Positions 19,805 to 28,268 are shown, counted from the stretch's first letter. The stretch: 64,000 nucleotides of DNA from Halobacillus faecis (GCF_007991335.1 NZ_BJYD01000023.1:1-64000), one strand, 5' to 3'. A program made the numbers and translations. The notes: generated from the letters alone by a model not told the origin.

Positions 19805-20749
19805 ATGAGCTCTGTTCAAAACCAAAACATAAAAGCTTCCTTGAATGAACGCGAAGGTTTCCAAGTATGGTGGCGGTTGTTACGTCCACATACACTGACG
19901 GCTGCCTTTGTCCCAGTTTTCGTCGGGACAATGCTTGCGGCTACGGAACAAACGATCAACTTCTGGTTATTTGCCGCGATGTTGCTCGCTTCCATCCTCA
20001 TTCAAGCAGCTACCAATATGTTTAATGAGTATTATGATTACAAGCGAGGCTTAGATAATGAAAATTCAGTCGGTATCGGAGGGACGATTGTCCGTGACGG
20101 AATCAACCCTAAGACCGTACTTTTTTTAGCCTATCTATTCTTTTTATTCGCAGGATTACTAGGTGTCTACATTTGCGCTGCTTCAAGCTGGTGGATTGCT
20201 GTCATCGGGTTGGTTTCCATGCTATTCGGCTATCTTTACACAGGCGGTCCATTGCCGATCGCGTACACGCCTTTCGGTGAAGTAACAGCTGGTTTTTTCA
20301 TGGGCACCATCATCATTGGGATCAGTTATTTCATTCAAACCCTTTCGATTACAGCTGAAGTGATCATCGTTTCCATTCCTGTGGCCATCTTTGTCGGTAC
20401 CATTTTGTTAGCCAACAATATCAGGGACCGTGTCGGGGATGCCGAAAACGGAAGGAAAACGCTGGCTATACTTTTCGGTCACAAAGGATCCATCGTTTTT
20501 ATAAGTTCACTTTTCGCAACAGCCTTTATCTGGACAGGTGTATTGATCATCGTAGGCATACTACCTATATGGTCGTGCATTACCTTCATTAGTGTGATAA
20601 AAGCAAAGAAAGCCATTCAGGGATTTATAGGAAAAACTCAACCCTTGGAAATGATGCCTGCCATGAAAGCTACGGCGCAGACGAACACCATTTATGGTTT
20701 CCTTCTAGGTCTATCCTTACTATTACACCTTAACTTCCCTCTTTTCTAA
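19805..20749 (+). CDS. menA: 1,4-Dihydroxy-2-naphthoate polyprenyltransferase
   Basis: Membrane UbiA-family enzyme that prenylates and decarboxylates DHNA to demethylmenaquinone. It has 314 residues with about eight or nine membrane segments. The first prenyl-diphosphate motif is NMFNEYYDYKRGLD (about 77-90) and the second is DRVGDAENGRKTL (about 206-218), which supply the aspartates for magnesium and diphosphate. It is divergent from menF and followed by a strong terminator. The prenyl chain length is set by the diphosphate synthase, not visible here. Confidence 0.97.
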   Translation: MSSVQNQNIKASLNEREGFQVWWRLLRPHTLTAAFVPVFVGTMLAATEQTINFWLFAAMLLASILIQAATNMFNEYYDYKRGLDNENSVGIGGTIVRDGINPKTVLFLAYLFFLFAGLLGVYICAASSWWIAVIGLVSMLFGYLYTGGPLPIAYTPFGEVTAGFFMGTIIIGISYFIQTLSITAEVIIVSIPVAIFVGTILLANNIRDRVGDAENGRKTLAILFGHKGSIVFISSLFATAFIWTGVLIIVGILPIWSCITFISVIKAKKAIQGFIGKTQPLEMMPAMKATAQTNTIYGFLLGLSLLLHLNFPLF

Positions 20750-20780
20750 GAGAGAGAACCAGAAAAAACACATCAGGAGA

Positions 20781-20817
20781 AACAAAAAGGATGGTCCCCA
20801 CCATCCTTTTTGTTTTT
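20781..20817 (+). terminator. Terminator of menA
   Basis: AACAAAAAGGATGG pairs with CCATCCTTTTTGTT and is followed by more T, 32 bases past the menA stop. Confidence 0.85.
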
Positions 20818-20829
20818 CCTAAAGCTCTT

Positions 20830-20915
20830 TTTTCTTCAAGACTCCGTTTAGAGCCAGCCGGGGTCCGTTGCCTTATTAGGGCTCAGGGCTGGTTTGTATT
20901 CGACAATCCTGCCAA
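20830..20915. repeat. Degenerate intergenic palindromic repeat (copy 3)
   Basis: TTCTTCAAGACTCCGTTTAG, then GGGGTCCGTTGCC, GGGCTCAGGGCTGG and a final ACAATCCTGCCA match the order of blocks in fuller copies. The central G+C-rich palindrome is missing. Confidence 0.6.
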
Positions 20916-21000
20916 ATGGTTGAGTAAGTGAGTTATGATTTAAGTATATAACATGAAGGTTTGACCATTTTTACAATGGGAATAATACAAAAAGGACGGG

Positions 21001-21402
21001 ATGAATATGAACAACTCTATGATGAAGAATACATTGATGGAAGCACTAGGGATGGAAGTGATAACGGCAGAAGCGACAAAGGTAAAAATACGCATGCCTG
21101 TCGATCACCGTACTCATCAGCCCATGGGGTTTCTCCATGGCGGAGCAAGTGTGGCATTAGCTGAGAGCGCTGCGAGCATTGGGGCGTTTTTAAACATTGA
21201 CCCTGATCATCAACAGGTTTTTGGTATAGAAATCAATGCCAACCATATCAAAGGTGCCCGGAATGGACATGTAGAAGGAACAGCAACTCCAGCCCATATT
21301 GGGAAGAATACGATGGTATGGGAAATACAAATTGTTAATGAAGTGGGAGAGTTGTTGTGCGTATCCCGGTGCACTGTAGGAGTCGTTCCATTAAAAAAAT
21401 AA
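21001..21402 (+). CDS. Hotdog-fold thioesterase, probable DHNA-CoA hydrolase
   Basis: A 133-residue PaaI/ComA2-type hotdog protein. The helix-start motif FLHGGASVALAESAAS (near 42-57) contains the usual His-Gly-Gly and the catalytic-position Glu in ALAES. Proteins of this kind release DHNA from DHNA-CoA, the one menaquinone step not covered by the other men genes here, and its position just past menA supports that role; the function remains an inference. The AAGGA site lies four bases from ATG 21001 and ten from ATG 21007, so either may be the start. Confidence 0.85.
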   Translation: MNMNNSMMKNTLMEALGMEVITAEATKVKIRMPVDHRTHQPMGFLHGGASVALAESAASIGAFLNIDPDHQQVFGIEINANHIKGARNGHVEGTATPAHIGKNTMVWEIQIVNEVGELLCVSRCTVGVVPLKK

Positions 21403-21436
21403 CCGAACGGTATAGTTGAAAGGAGCCACTTTTCGC

Positions 21437-21814
21437 ATGTTAAATGATAAACAACAACAAAAATTCAAGGACCGCCTTCTAGAAATGAAAGAAGAAGCTG
21501 AAGCACAAATGGAAGAATACAAAGAAGATCAAGCAAAAGAAGATTATGAAAACGACCGAACCGGTGAAATATCAAGCGTGGCTGATCACCCGGGTGATCA
21601 GGGTACGGATCAATTTGAGAGAGCGAAAGAACAGACTTTCTATGAGCAGGCGCGGGAAAAATTAATGGAAGTAGAAGATGCCCTCCAGCGAATGGAGGAG
21701 GGAAGATATGGTCTGAGTGAAAAATCAGGTGAGCCGATACCCATTGAGCGTTTGGAAGCGATGCCCACAGCACGTTTTAAAGTGGAAGAAATCGAAAACG
21801 AACGAAATAATTAA
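21437..21814 (+). CDS. DksA/TraR-like protein without zinc-finger cysteines (YteA-like)
   Basis: A 125-residue, highly acidic protein. An AAAGGAG site supports ATG 21437 over the longer frame from 21416. The N-terminal half is a predicted coiled coil; the YteA-type ISSVADHPGDQGTDQFER stretch is near 45-62. The C-terminal segment YGLSEKSGEPIPIERLEA (near 93-110) aligns with the DksA C4 zinc finger, yet the protein has no cysteine at all, so zinc binding is excluded. YteA-like proteins of bacilli are associated with stress or sporulation; binding to RNA polymerase is only inferred. It lies 35 bases after the thioesterase gene and may be cotranscribed. Confidence 0.85.
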   Translation: MLNDKQQQKFKDRLLEMKEEAEAQMEEYKEDQAKEDYENDRTGEISSVADHPGDQGTDQFERAKEQTFYEQAREKLMEVEDALQRMEEGRYGLSEKSGEPIPIERLEAMPTARFKVEEIENERNN

Positions 21815-21817
21815 AAG

Positions 21818-21848
21818 AAAAGCGAGGGGAAGGTTCCCCTCGCTTTTT
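21818..21848. terminator. Bidirectional terminator between yteA-like gene and ribU
   Basis: AAAGCGAGGGGAA and TTCCCCTCGCTTT form a 13-bp stem, followed by T on the plus strand and T on the minus strand. Confidence 0.85.
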
Positions 21849-22444
21849 TATGCGGCTGACTGTCGCACACTTTTTTGTTCGATCCAGTCTTTCATTTTAA
21901 CGAATAACATAATGAATAAGGATCCAGCAATCGCTCCTTTAATCACATTAAAAGGAAGGATCCCCGCTACGATCGTCATCCATTTCACATCTGCACTCAT
22001 TGTCTCCCACCCCATAAACCAGCTATAAGCAGGAAGAATAAGGAAGTAATTAAGCACACTCATCGTCAATGCCATAAAGACGGAACCAAAAACCAAACCT
22101 AGAATAAGGGATTTCACCGTCTTTCCTTTGCGATAGATCATGGCCACTGGAACAATAAAGAGTACGCCGGCAAAGAAATTCGCAGCGACCCCGATAGGAT
22201 CAGAAACGCCGGTAAAAATCATATATAGACCATTTTTCAATGCTTCCACTACAATACCTGCGAACGGCGAAAATAAAATTGCAGCTAGAAGTGCTGGAAT
22301 ATCACTAACATCCACTTTTAAATATGGAGGTAAAAAGGGAAGCGGAAATTTCAAAAACATTAACACCATTGATATCGTACCAAGTAACGCTAAAATGACT
22401 AACTTTTGCAGTTTTGATGATTGCCCCGTATAAGAGTTCATCAT
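21848..22444 (-). CDS. ribU: Riboflavin ECF transporter substrate-binding subunit
   Basis: S component of an energy-coupling factor riboflavin importer, 198 residues with about six membrane segments. The N-terminal KLVILALLGTISMVLMF helix followed by FPLPFLPPYLKVDVSDIP is characteristic of RibU/YpaA. It needs the shared EcfAA'T module, which is not in this window. An AAGGAGG site precedes the paired ATG codons at 22444 and 22441. The FMN riboswitch upstream strongly supports the substrate. Confidence 0.96.
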   Translation of the reverse strand: MMNSYTGQSSKLQKLVILALLGTISMVLMFLKFPLPFLPPYLKVDVSDIPALLAAILFSPFAGIVVEALKNGLYMIFTGVSDPIGVAANFFAGVLFIVPVAMIYRKGKTVKSLILGLVFGSVFMALTMSVLNYFLILPAYSWFMGWETMSADVKWMTIVAGILPFNVIKGAIAGSLFIMLFVKMKDWIEQKSVRQSAA

Positions 22445-22515
22445 CGATCTCCTCCTTCATCTTTTCATCGATTCACATCCCAGATGAAGGTGAACGGCCT
22501 ATAAAAACACATAAA

Positions 22516-22738
22516 AATAACCCTGTAGCATTTAGGGCTAAGGGTAGTCGTGTCCATAGGAAAATAGAGGTAGCGTTTAATCTACCTAATCCGTTCGACA
22601 TCTTCTCCCATCCAGACTTTAACTGTCGGTCCCGGACTTTCACCAGGTCCACCGTATGGTCAAACCATACGGGTCACGGACTTAAAGAACTCAAGTTCTT
22701 CTTACCGTCGGTCGGGAATTGCACCCTGCCCCGAAGAT
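22516..22738 (-). promoter_or_regulatory. FMN riboswitch (RFN element) with terminator, controlling ribU
   Basis: The aptamer spans 22600-22738. Conserved minus-strand blocks are CTTCGGGGCAGGGTG, AATTCCCGACCGACGGT, GTCCGTGACCCG, GGTGGACCTGGTGAAA, TCCGGGACCGACAGT and the closing TGGGAGAAGAT. P1 is ATCTTC/GAAGAT. A terminator hairpin ACCCT...AGGGT (22516-22551) with a T-rich tail follows. FMN binding should reduce ribU transcription. Confidence 0.97.
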
Positions 22739-22763
22739 GGAATCGATATGTTGTTGTAGATTT

Positions 22764-22792
22764 ATTTTATACAAAACGCTGTGATATCGCAA
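22764..22792 (-). promoter_or_regulatory. Probable promoter of the ribU leader
   Basis: On the minus strand TTGCGA (22787-22792), 17 bases, then TAAAAT (22764-22769), directly upstream of the FMN aptamer. Confidence 0.65.
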
Positions 22793-22906
22793 GTTTAATA
22801 TTTTGTGACTATTTTTTCTGTTCTTTTCATAGATTTGCGCATCATTTGATATTAAATGATAATTTGTAATCCATTTCCCGTCCCTGAAACCCAGTGCATA
22901 AAAAAA

Positions 22907-22932
22907 GGAAAATACTATAAAGGTATTTTCCT
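22907..22932 (-). terminator. Terminator of the 70-residue protein gene
   Basis: GGAAAATAC and GTATTTTCC pair, followed on the minus strand by seven T; it lies 32 bases after the stop codon at 22965. Confidence 0.8.
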
Positions 22933-22964
22933 CAATGCCCCAAATCAGGGAACTTTTATGAAGT

Positions 22965-23177
22965 TTATGCTGATGGAGACTGCATTTTATCTGTAGCATC
23001 GATAAACAGACGGAGAGTTGAAGAAACTGTGGATACATCGACGAGACCATCTTCACTATCTTTCACTTTATCGAGCTGCATAAGAATGTATTCATCATAC
23101 CCATGCAACTGCAGCTGTCCGGCGCAAATCTTCCCTTTCAACGTCATAATTTGTTGATGCAGTAATTCCCGATCCAT
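22965..23177 (-). CDS. Small protein of unknown function
   Basis: A 70-residue protein. An AAGGAG site eight bases away supports ATG 23177 over the GTG at 23186. Helical segments with heptad-like spacing suggest a small helical bundle (MDRELLHQQIMTLKGKI at the start). No cysteine pair, membrane segment or known motif is seen, apart from a single Cys near residue 18. It has its own terminator and lies 98 bases downstream of ytoP on the same strand. Coding status rests on the ribosome binding site and terminator. Confidence 0.7.
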   Translation of the reverse strand: MDRELLHQQIMTLKGKICAGQLQLHGYDEYILMQLDKVKDSEDGLVDVSTVSSTLRLFIDATDKMQSPSA

Positions 23178-23245
23178 GCAGATCACTCCTTAATATAGAA
23201 GATTATATCTGCTATTCTTTCCAATTATGCTTTAAATAAACAAAA

Positions 23246-23265
23246 CACCGAGGAGCTCCTCGGTG
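23246..23265 (-). terminator. Terminator of ytoP
   Basis: A perfect 20-base palindrome, CACCGAGGAG and its complement, followed on the minus strand by TTTTGTTTATTT, ten bases after the ytoP stop. Confidence 0.8.
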
Positions 23266-23274
23266 CTTGAAGGA

Positions 23275-24333
23275 TTATTCATCTAGCGGATTCAGACTTT
23301 CGTTTCCTGTCATATTCTTAATCATTTCTACCATTAAGCAGATCTCTTCTTCGATGTCCTGAACGCTTACGGTTTCTACAGGAGAATGCATATAACGGAG
23401 CGGCAGGGAAACGAGACTGACTGGAACGCCTTTTCCGGTAAGTCTCATCTTATCGGCATCTGTCCCAGTCATTCTAGGTGTCAGCTCATACTGCACATCC
23501 ATTTCGAGAGCTTTCGCTGTCTTCTCCAGAAGCTTGTTAATCTTCCGGTTGATTGGAGCACCTTTTGCTAGTACAGGCCCTCCGTCTAAGCGGATGTCCC
23601 CATGTTTATTTTTGTTGACCCCGGGATAATCGGTAGCAAACGTGACATCGCAGGCAATAGCCATCGTTGGTTCAATACCAGCCGCAGCGAAATACGCTCC
23701 GCCCATGTTGGTTTCTTCATTGACAGTGCTTGCCGCATAGACCCCGACTTGAATGTCCTCCTTAGAAAGCCTCCTCAATACTTCTCCTACGATAAATTGT
23801 CCGGTGCGATTATCCAAACCGCGTCCAGCTATGTATCGATCCATCAACAGTTCCGGCTCTCTTTTATAAACAGCTAGATCTCCTATTTGAACAAATTGTT
23901 CCATCTCTTCTTTTGATTTCGCACCACAGTCAATAAAAAGATCATCTAAACCAAAATCACCTTTCAACCCACCATGGTGTTGAGCGTTCACTCCAATGAC
24001 TCCTGTCAATTCTTTTGCATAGCCAAGAATGTGAACCTTCATTCCTACGGCTGCTTTCGGATTGATGCCCCCCATTTTGTCAAAGTGAAGATACCCTTGG
24101 TCATCAATACGGTTGATGACGAGCGCAATTTCATCACAGTGACCGGCTAAAAGGATTTTGAATTCTGCCTCAGGATTCAATACAGCGATGGCATTTCCCG
24201 CATGATCGGTTTTGATTTCGTCAGCAAACGGGCGCACCTCTTTGATCCACCTTTTTTGTATCGCCATTTCCATGCTGGATGGAGAAGGTGTGTTTAGCAA
24301 TTCCATTAAGTAATTCAATCGTTCTTTATCCAT
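23275..24333 (-). CDS. ytoP: M42 family aminopeptidase (YtoP)
   Basis: A 352-residue zinc/cobalt metallopeptidase of the glutamyl aminopeptidase/endoglucanase M42 family, expected to form large cytoplasmic tetrahedral complexes that trim peptides. Metal-site segments are visible: AGHCDEIAL (near 64-72), RGLDNRTG (near 175), the catalytic-base region NEETNMGGA (near 208) and DVTFATDYPGV (near 228). A GGGGG site favours ATG 24333 over ATG 24339. The old cellulase label of this family is not supported. Exact peptide preference is unknown. Confidence 0.93.
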   Translation of the reverse strand: MDKERLNYLMELLNTPSPSSMEMAIQKRWIKEVRPFADEIKTDHAGNAIAVLNPEAEFKILLAGHCDEIALVINRIDDQGYLHFDKMGGINPKAAVGMKVHILGYAKELTGVIGVNAQHHGGLKGDFGLDDLFIDCGAKSKEEMEQFVQIGDLAVYKREPELLMDRYIAGRGLDNRTGQFIVGEVLRRLSKEDIQVGVYAASTVNEETNMGGAYFAAAGIEPTMAIACDVTFATDYPGVNKNKHGDIRLDGGPVLAKGAPINRKINKLLEKTAKALEMDVQYELTPRMTGTDADKMRLTGKGVPVSLVSLPLRYMHSPVETVSVQDIEEEICLMVEMIKNMTGNESLNPLDE

Positions 24334-24452
24334 AATCATCCCCCTTTTCTTTTATCATACCAAAAAAGGGGAATACCATTATAATTAGACGCTTATTCTG
24401 ATCCTAATGAGGGAACATGATCTTGTACGGAGTTTTTAGAGGAGGAATTAGA

Positions 24453-25004
24453 ATGAATTTAGAAAACTGGTTTAACAAAGGAATGACAGCACAGACCTAC
24501 GTCGATCACATGCAAACACACCAGAAAGACTTTATTTATATATATGAAAACTTCCCGATCCCCGTTGAAGATGAGCCCGTATTTGAAAAAGTACAAAATA
24601 AAAAACTACGTGCGATTGTCCTTACAGAGGATTGGTGCGGGGATGCGATGTTAAACCTGCCGATTTTCTTAAAAATGGCAGAGCATGGGCATATCCCGGT
24701 CCATTTCCTTCTGCGGGACGAGAATCTAGAACTAATGGATCAATACTTGACGAACGGACAATCAAGGTCCATACCTAAAATTATATTCATCGACACTAAA
24801 GGGGATGAAGTGGGAACCTGGGGTCCAAGGGCTCCTGAAATCCAAGCATTCATCGATGATTCAATGGCCAATCTACCTAATCATAACGATGAAGATTTCA
24901 ACGAAAAACGAAAAGAAATGCTTACGTTTATTACAAAAGCCTACCGAGATAATCGAGACTTCTGGGCTTGCGTCTATAAAGACTTGAAAGAAAAAATTTC
25001 ATAA
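24453..25004 (+). CDS. Thioredoxin-fold protein lacking the CxxC motif
   Basis: A 183-residue cytoplasmic protein related to the TrxA-like family. A GAGGAGG site supports ATG 24453. In place of the WCxxC active site it has EDWCGD (near residue 61-66), so only one cysteine remains and a normal dithiol-disulfide cycle is not possible there. The cis-proline region SIPKIIFID (near 107-115) and the following DEVGTWGPR keep the fold. It is alone, divergent from ytoP, with 100 bases before the start of yugO. Function unknown; a single-Cys thiol or chaperone role is a guess. Confidence 0.8.
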   Translation: MNLENWFNKGMTAQTYVDHMQTHQKDFIYIYENFPIPVEDEPVFEKVQNKKLRAIVLTEDWCGDAMLNLPIFLKMAEHGHIPVHFLLRDENLELMDQYLTNGQSRSIPKIIFIDTKGDEVGTWGPRAPEIQAFIDDSMANLPNHNDEDFNEKRKEMLTFITKAYRDNRDFWACVYKDLKEKIS

Positions 25005-25014
25005 CTTCATTTCC

Positions 25015-25047
25015 AAAAGGATCTCCTTAAATAAAGGAAGTCCTTTT
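25015..25047 (+). terminator. Weak terminator-like hairpin
   Basis: AAAAGGA...CCTT pairs with AAGG...TCCTTTT across a short loop, 10 bases after the thioredoxin-like gene. Internal mismatches make it weaker than the others. Confidence 0.45.
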
Positions 25048-25102
25048 ATGTTTGAATCGAGACCGTAACAGCCATACTGAGGATAAAAAAGGGGCGTATG
25101 GC

Positions 25103-26101
25103 ATGCAATCCTTAATCCGCCTATACTTCCAAATGCCGCTGTTTTTGCGGTTATTAACGACCGTACTATTTACCATGTCATTATTTGGGTTGATCATCCA
25201 TATCATAGAGCCGCAAAACTTCCCTACTTTCTTTGATGGTCTCTGGTGGGCATTTGTGACAGGGGCTACCGTTGGGTATGGTGATTATGTCCCTTTGAGT
25301 GCAACAGGCAAAATCATCGCAATCCTTCTTATTCTATCAGGTGGAGGACTATTAACCTTTTATATGGCAACTGTATCTGCTTCCACTGTAAAGCATGAGC
25401 ACGATTTATCCGAAGGTAAAGTTGCTTTCAAAGGAAGCGATCATCTCGTCATTATTGGTTGGAATGAACGGACAAGACATTTAATCAATATGCTTGACGC
25501 GCAAAATCTCCACGAACGTATTGTACTTATCGATCAAAGTATGAACCAACTATTGGATAATCATTCAAGTGTCCACTTCGTTCGTGGAAGTGCCACAAAT
25601 GAAGAGATTTTAGAACAGGCAAACCTTAATGAAGCAAGAATGGCTATTATCACCGCAGACCCCTCCTTGGAAGAAGAACACTCTGACCAGGCGGTGATTC
25701 ACCAAATTGTATCCTTGAAAGGTCATCACCCGGGATTATTTATTATTGCTGAGGTCTTGACGGAAAGGCAAAAAATTAATGCAGAACGTGCTGGGGCCAA
25801 TACAGTTATTCGTTCCAATGACTTTATGAGTAGCTTGTTTTACCAGGAGTTGTACCGCAATGATCCTGTTAAGCCATTTGAGCTTCTATTAGGTTTGTTA
25901 ACAGAACGGCAATTCCATGAAGAAAAAATTAAAGAAGATCTTGCGGGAAAATCCATTATGAATGCTTTCCAACACTTCTTAAAAGACCACTACCAAATCA
26001 TCGGCATAAAAAAAGGCGAAGATCTATCCTTCGACCTTCACCCTGATATTGTATTGGAAGAAGGGGACGTACTTGTTGTTTTTTCACCCCTTCGAAAGTA
26101 A
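25103..26101 (+). CDS. yugO: Potassium channel with RCK/TrkA domains (YugO)
   Basis: A 332-residue two-helix potassium channel of the MthK type. Membrane helices lie near 12-35 and 72-95, with pore helix and selectivity filter TVGYGD between them (near 56-61). A cytoplasmic RCK-N (Rossmann) domain starts at DHLVIIGWNERT near 111 and an RCK-C domain fills the C-terminus (VLEEGDVLVVF). In B. subtilis YugO takes part in potassium release and biofilm electrical signalling. The nearest good start is ATG 25103; the open frame runs back to a TTG at 25052. Its 3' end overlaps yugN by 18 bases in convergent orientation. Confidence 0.92.
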   Translation: MQSLIRLYFQMPLFLRLLTTVLFTMSLFGLIIHIIEPQNFPTFFDGLWWAFVTGATVGYGDYVPLSATGKIIAILLILSGGGLLTFYMATVSASTVKHEHDLSEGKVAFKGSDHLVIIGWNERTRHLINMLDAQNLHERIVLIDQSMNQLLDNHSSVHFVRGSATNEEILEQANLNEARMAIITADPSLEEEHSDQAVIHQIVSLKGHHPGLFIIAEVLTERQKINAERAGANTVIRSNDFMSSLFYQELYRNDPVKPFELLLGLLTERQFHEEKIKEDLAGKSIMNAFQHFLKDHYQIIGIKKGEDLSFDLHPDIVLEEGDVLVVFSPLRK

Positions 26102-26506
26102 TACCTGTTCCACTTGTGCAAGCAACTCTCTTCCCTTATTTATATGTTCTTCAGGAAAAGTAGCGTCTTTATCCACCGGCTCTTGGAACTGATCGAAAAT
26201 TGCACGGAAGTTCCCTTCTTTGACGTTATCATCGAGGCCTGGATTGTATTTATGCGAGAGCAGGAACGGTTCTTTCATTTCAATCATCGCATAGTCACCG
26301 GGTGCATCCAAAGAGCCTGAGGTTACGACGAACGGGAGACGAATAAATTGATATCCAACATGATCGTCAATTTTGTAATCAAAATATCCATGCTCATAAT
26401 CCCAGTTATCGGAAAGTTTAAATCCGAGCTCCTTCAGTTCACTCTCCACATCGTTATATGTGTAAACTTGCCCTGTAATTGGTGAAGATAATGGAATCAC
26501 TGTCAT
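26084..26506 (-). CDS. yugN: YugN family protein
   Basis: A 140-residue acidic soluble protein of the Bacillaceae YugN family, function unknown. It starts with IPLSSPITG, the conserved family beginning. The AAAGGAG site lies only two bases from ATG 26506 but eight from GTG 26500, so translation may start at the GTG. No catalytic motif or membrane segment is seen. It is next to and convergent with yugO, as in B. subtilis, which hints at an old functional or positional link. Confidence 0.85.
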   Translation of the reverse strand: MTVIPLSSPITGQVYTYNDVESELKELGFKLSDNWDYEHGYFDYKIDDHVGYQFIRLPFVVTSGSLDAPGDYAMIEMKEPFLLSHKYNPGLDDNVKEGNFRAIFDQFQEPVDKDATFPEEHINKGRELLAQVEQVLLSKG

Positions 26507-26539
26507 CACTCCTTTATTCCTTACTATGCCCAAACAAAA

Positions 26540-26581
26540 AAAGCTCAGGTCATCCATTTTCTGGAGGACCCGAGCTTTTCT
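26540..26581 (-). terminator. Terminator of pgi
   Basis: On the minus strand AAAAGCTCGGGTCCTCC pairs, with two mismatches, with GGATGACCTGAGCTTTT and runs into seven T. It begins two bases beyond the pgi stop. Confidence 0.8.
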
Positions 26582-26582
26582 T

Positions 26583-27932
26583 TTATTTCAAGCGTTTTTC
26601 AAGTTCTTCTTTTTCTTTTTCAAATCCTGGTTTACCAAGTAGCGCAAACATGTTGACTTTGTATGCCTCTACACCTGGCTGGTCGAACGGATTCACACCC
26701 AATAGATATCCACTGATGGCACATGCTTTCTCAAAGAAGTACACGAGATATCCAAATGTGTACGCATCGCGTTTTGGCAGGTGCAAAATCAAGTTCGGCA
26801 CATCACCATCTGTGTGGGCAAGCATAGTTCCAAGGTAAGCTTTTTCATTTACCTCGTCCACGGTGCCCCCTGCAAGGTAGTTCAGTCCGTCCAGGTTCTG
26901 GCTATCCTCTTCAATCGTAATGTCTGAAGAAGGTGTTTCGACGTTCAACACCGTTTCAAACAAGTCACGGCGCCCTTCCTGTACATACTGTCCAAGAGAG
27001 TGCAAATCTGTGGAGAAGTTTGCCGAAGCAGGGAAAATTCCTTTTTGGTCTTTTCCTTCACTCTCGCCAAACAGCTGCTTCCACCACTCAGCAAAATATT
27101 GAAGGGATGGCTCATAGTTCACGAGCATCTCGATTGTCTTCCCTTTGTTGTAAAGGACGTTTCTAACAGCAGCATACTGATACGCAGGGTTTTCAGACAG
27201 TTTATCCGTGCTCAATTCGCTTTGCGCCGCCTGAGCCCCTTTCATCATTTCATCAATATCGATACCGCTTGCAGCAATTGGAAGAAGTCCAACCGCAGTT
27301 AAAACGGAGTAACGACCGCCGACATCATCTGGTACAACGAAGGATTCATAACCTTGTTCACTAGCCAGAGTCTTAAGGGCCCCTTTTTCTTTATCTGTCG
27401 TTGCATAGATTCGTTTACGTGCCTCTTCAACGCCATATTTCTCTTCAAGGAATTTACGGAAGATGCGGAATGCAATCGCCGGTTCTGTCGTCGTTCCACT
27501 CTTAGAGATGACATTGATGGAAACATCTTTGTTCTTAAGTACATCAAAAAGTTCATTCATGTATGGTGCACTGATGCTGTTACCAACGAAGAACACTTGT
27601 GGTGTTTTTCTGTCTTCAGAAGACAACGCATTGTAAAAACTGTGATTCAACATTTCAAGCGCAGCACGTGCCCCTAAGTATGATCCACCGATTCCGATGA
27701 CTAACAAAACATCCGAGTCCGACTTGATCTTTTCAGCGGATTTTTTTATACGCGCGAATTCCTCTTTATCGTAATCTTCAGGTAAATCCAACCATCCTAA
27801 AAAGTCATTTCCTGCTCCTGTTTTTTCGTGCAGGGATTGATGGGCAAGGGATACAGCTCCTTGCATATATTCTAGTTCGTGCTCACCAAAGAAAGGCAAA
27901 GCTTTTTCGTAATCAAAACGAACATGTGTCAT
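26583..27932 (-). CDS. pgi: Glucose-6-phosphate isomerase
   Basis: Interconverts glucose 6-phosphate and fructose 6-phosphate in glycolysis. The 449-residue length is that of the short bacillar form. Sugar-phosphate (SIS) signatures are [11 protein letters not shown] near 79-89 and [12 protein letters not shown] near 141-152; the catalytic glutamate lies in the [13 protein letters not shown] segment (near 298). A GGAGGGTCATCA site precedes the ATG. It stands alone between yugN and a 395-base gap holding a repeat and a long palindrome. Confidence 0.98.
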   Translation of the reverse strand: MTHVRFDYEKALPFFGEHELEYMQGAVSLAHQSLHEKTGAGNDFLGWLDLPEDYDKEEFARIKKSAEKIKSDSDVLLVIGIGGSYLGARAALEMLNHSFYNALSSEDRKTPQVFFVGNSISAPYMNELFDVLKNKDVSINVISKSGTTTEPAIAFRIFRKFLEEKYGVEEARKRIYATTDKEKGALKTLASEQGYESFVVPDDVGGRYSVLTAVGLLPIAASGIDIDEMMKGAQAAQSELSTDKLSENPAYQYAAVRNVLYNKGKTIEMLVNYEPSLQYFAEWWKQLFGESEGKDQKGIFPASANFSTDLHSLGQYVQEGRRDLFETVLNVETPSSDITIEEDSQNLDGLNYLAGGTVDEVNEKAYLGTMLAHTDGDVPNLILHLPKRDAYTFGYLVYFFEKACAISGYLLGVNPFDQPGVEAYKVNMFALLGKPGFEKEKEELEKRLK

Positions 27933-28107
27933 TGATGACCCTCCAAATCGTCATTTTTTGCTTGACCAATTTCACTTTATCGAAACCTTACCTCCAAATC
28001 AAGCAAACGTAAAATTGTAAACGGATACATATAAAACTTTTATACATCTGTAAAAATAATGGAAGATCCCTTATCCAAGAATAACCAACCAACTCCACAA
28101 ACGCTCG

Positions 28108-28208
28108 CTTTACTTGAAGACTCAGTTTGGAGACCTGGGGTTCGTTACCTAGGTTGAGCGTCAGGGGTGGCTGGGAAGCTACTCGTCCAGCTCCATCGCC
28201 CAGACACT
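28108..28208. repeat. Intergenic palindromic repeat, internally deleted (copy 4)
   Basis: TACTTGAAGACTCAGTTT, GGGGTTCGTTACC and GCGTCAGGGGTGGCTGGGAAG occur in the same order as in copies near 42.8 and 59.1 kb; TACTTGAAGACTCAGTTT and the GGGGTGGCTGGGAAGCTACTCG block are shared exactly with the 42.8-kb copy. The right half is decayed. Confidence 0.75.
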
Positions 28209-28213
28209 CGCGT

Positions 28214-28268
28214 CATAAGCAGAACAGCAAAGGAATGAAAAGCACATTCCTTTGCTGTTCCTCTTATG
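28214..28268. repeat. 55-bp near-perfect palindrome
   Basis: A 24-base arm starting CATAAGCAGAACAGC (28214-28237) and its complement (28245-28268) differ at two positions only, with a seven-base loop. No T run follows on either strand, so it does not look like an ordinary terminator. It lies between the yugJ terminator and pgi. Confidence 0.8.

Noticed and set aside
23275-24333. Cellulase/endoglucanase
   Set aside because: This is an old family label. The M42 metal ligands and context indicate an aminopeptidase.
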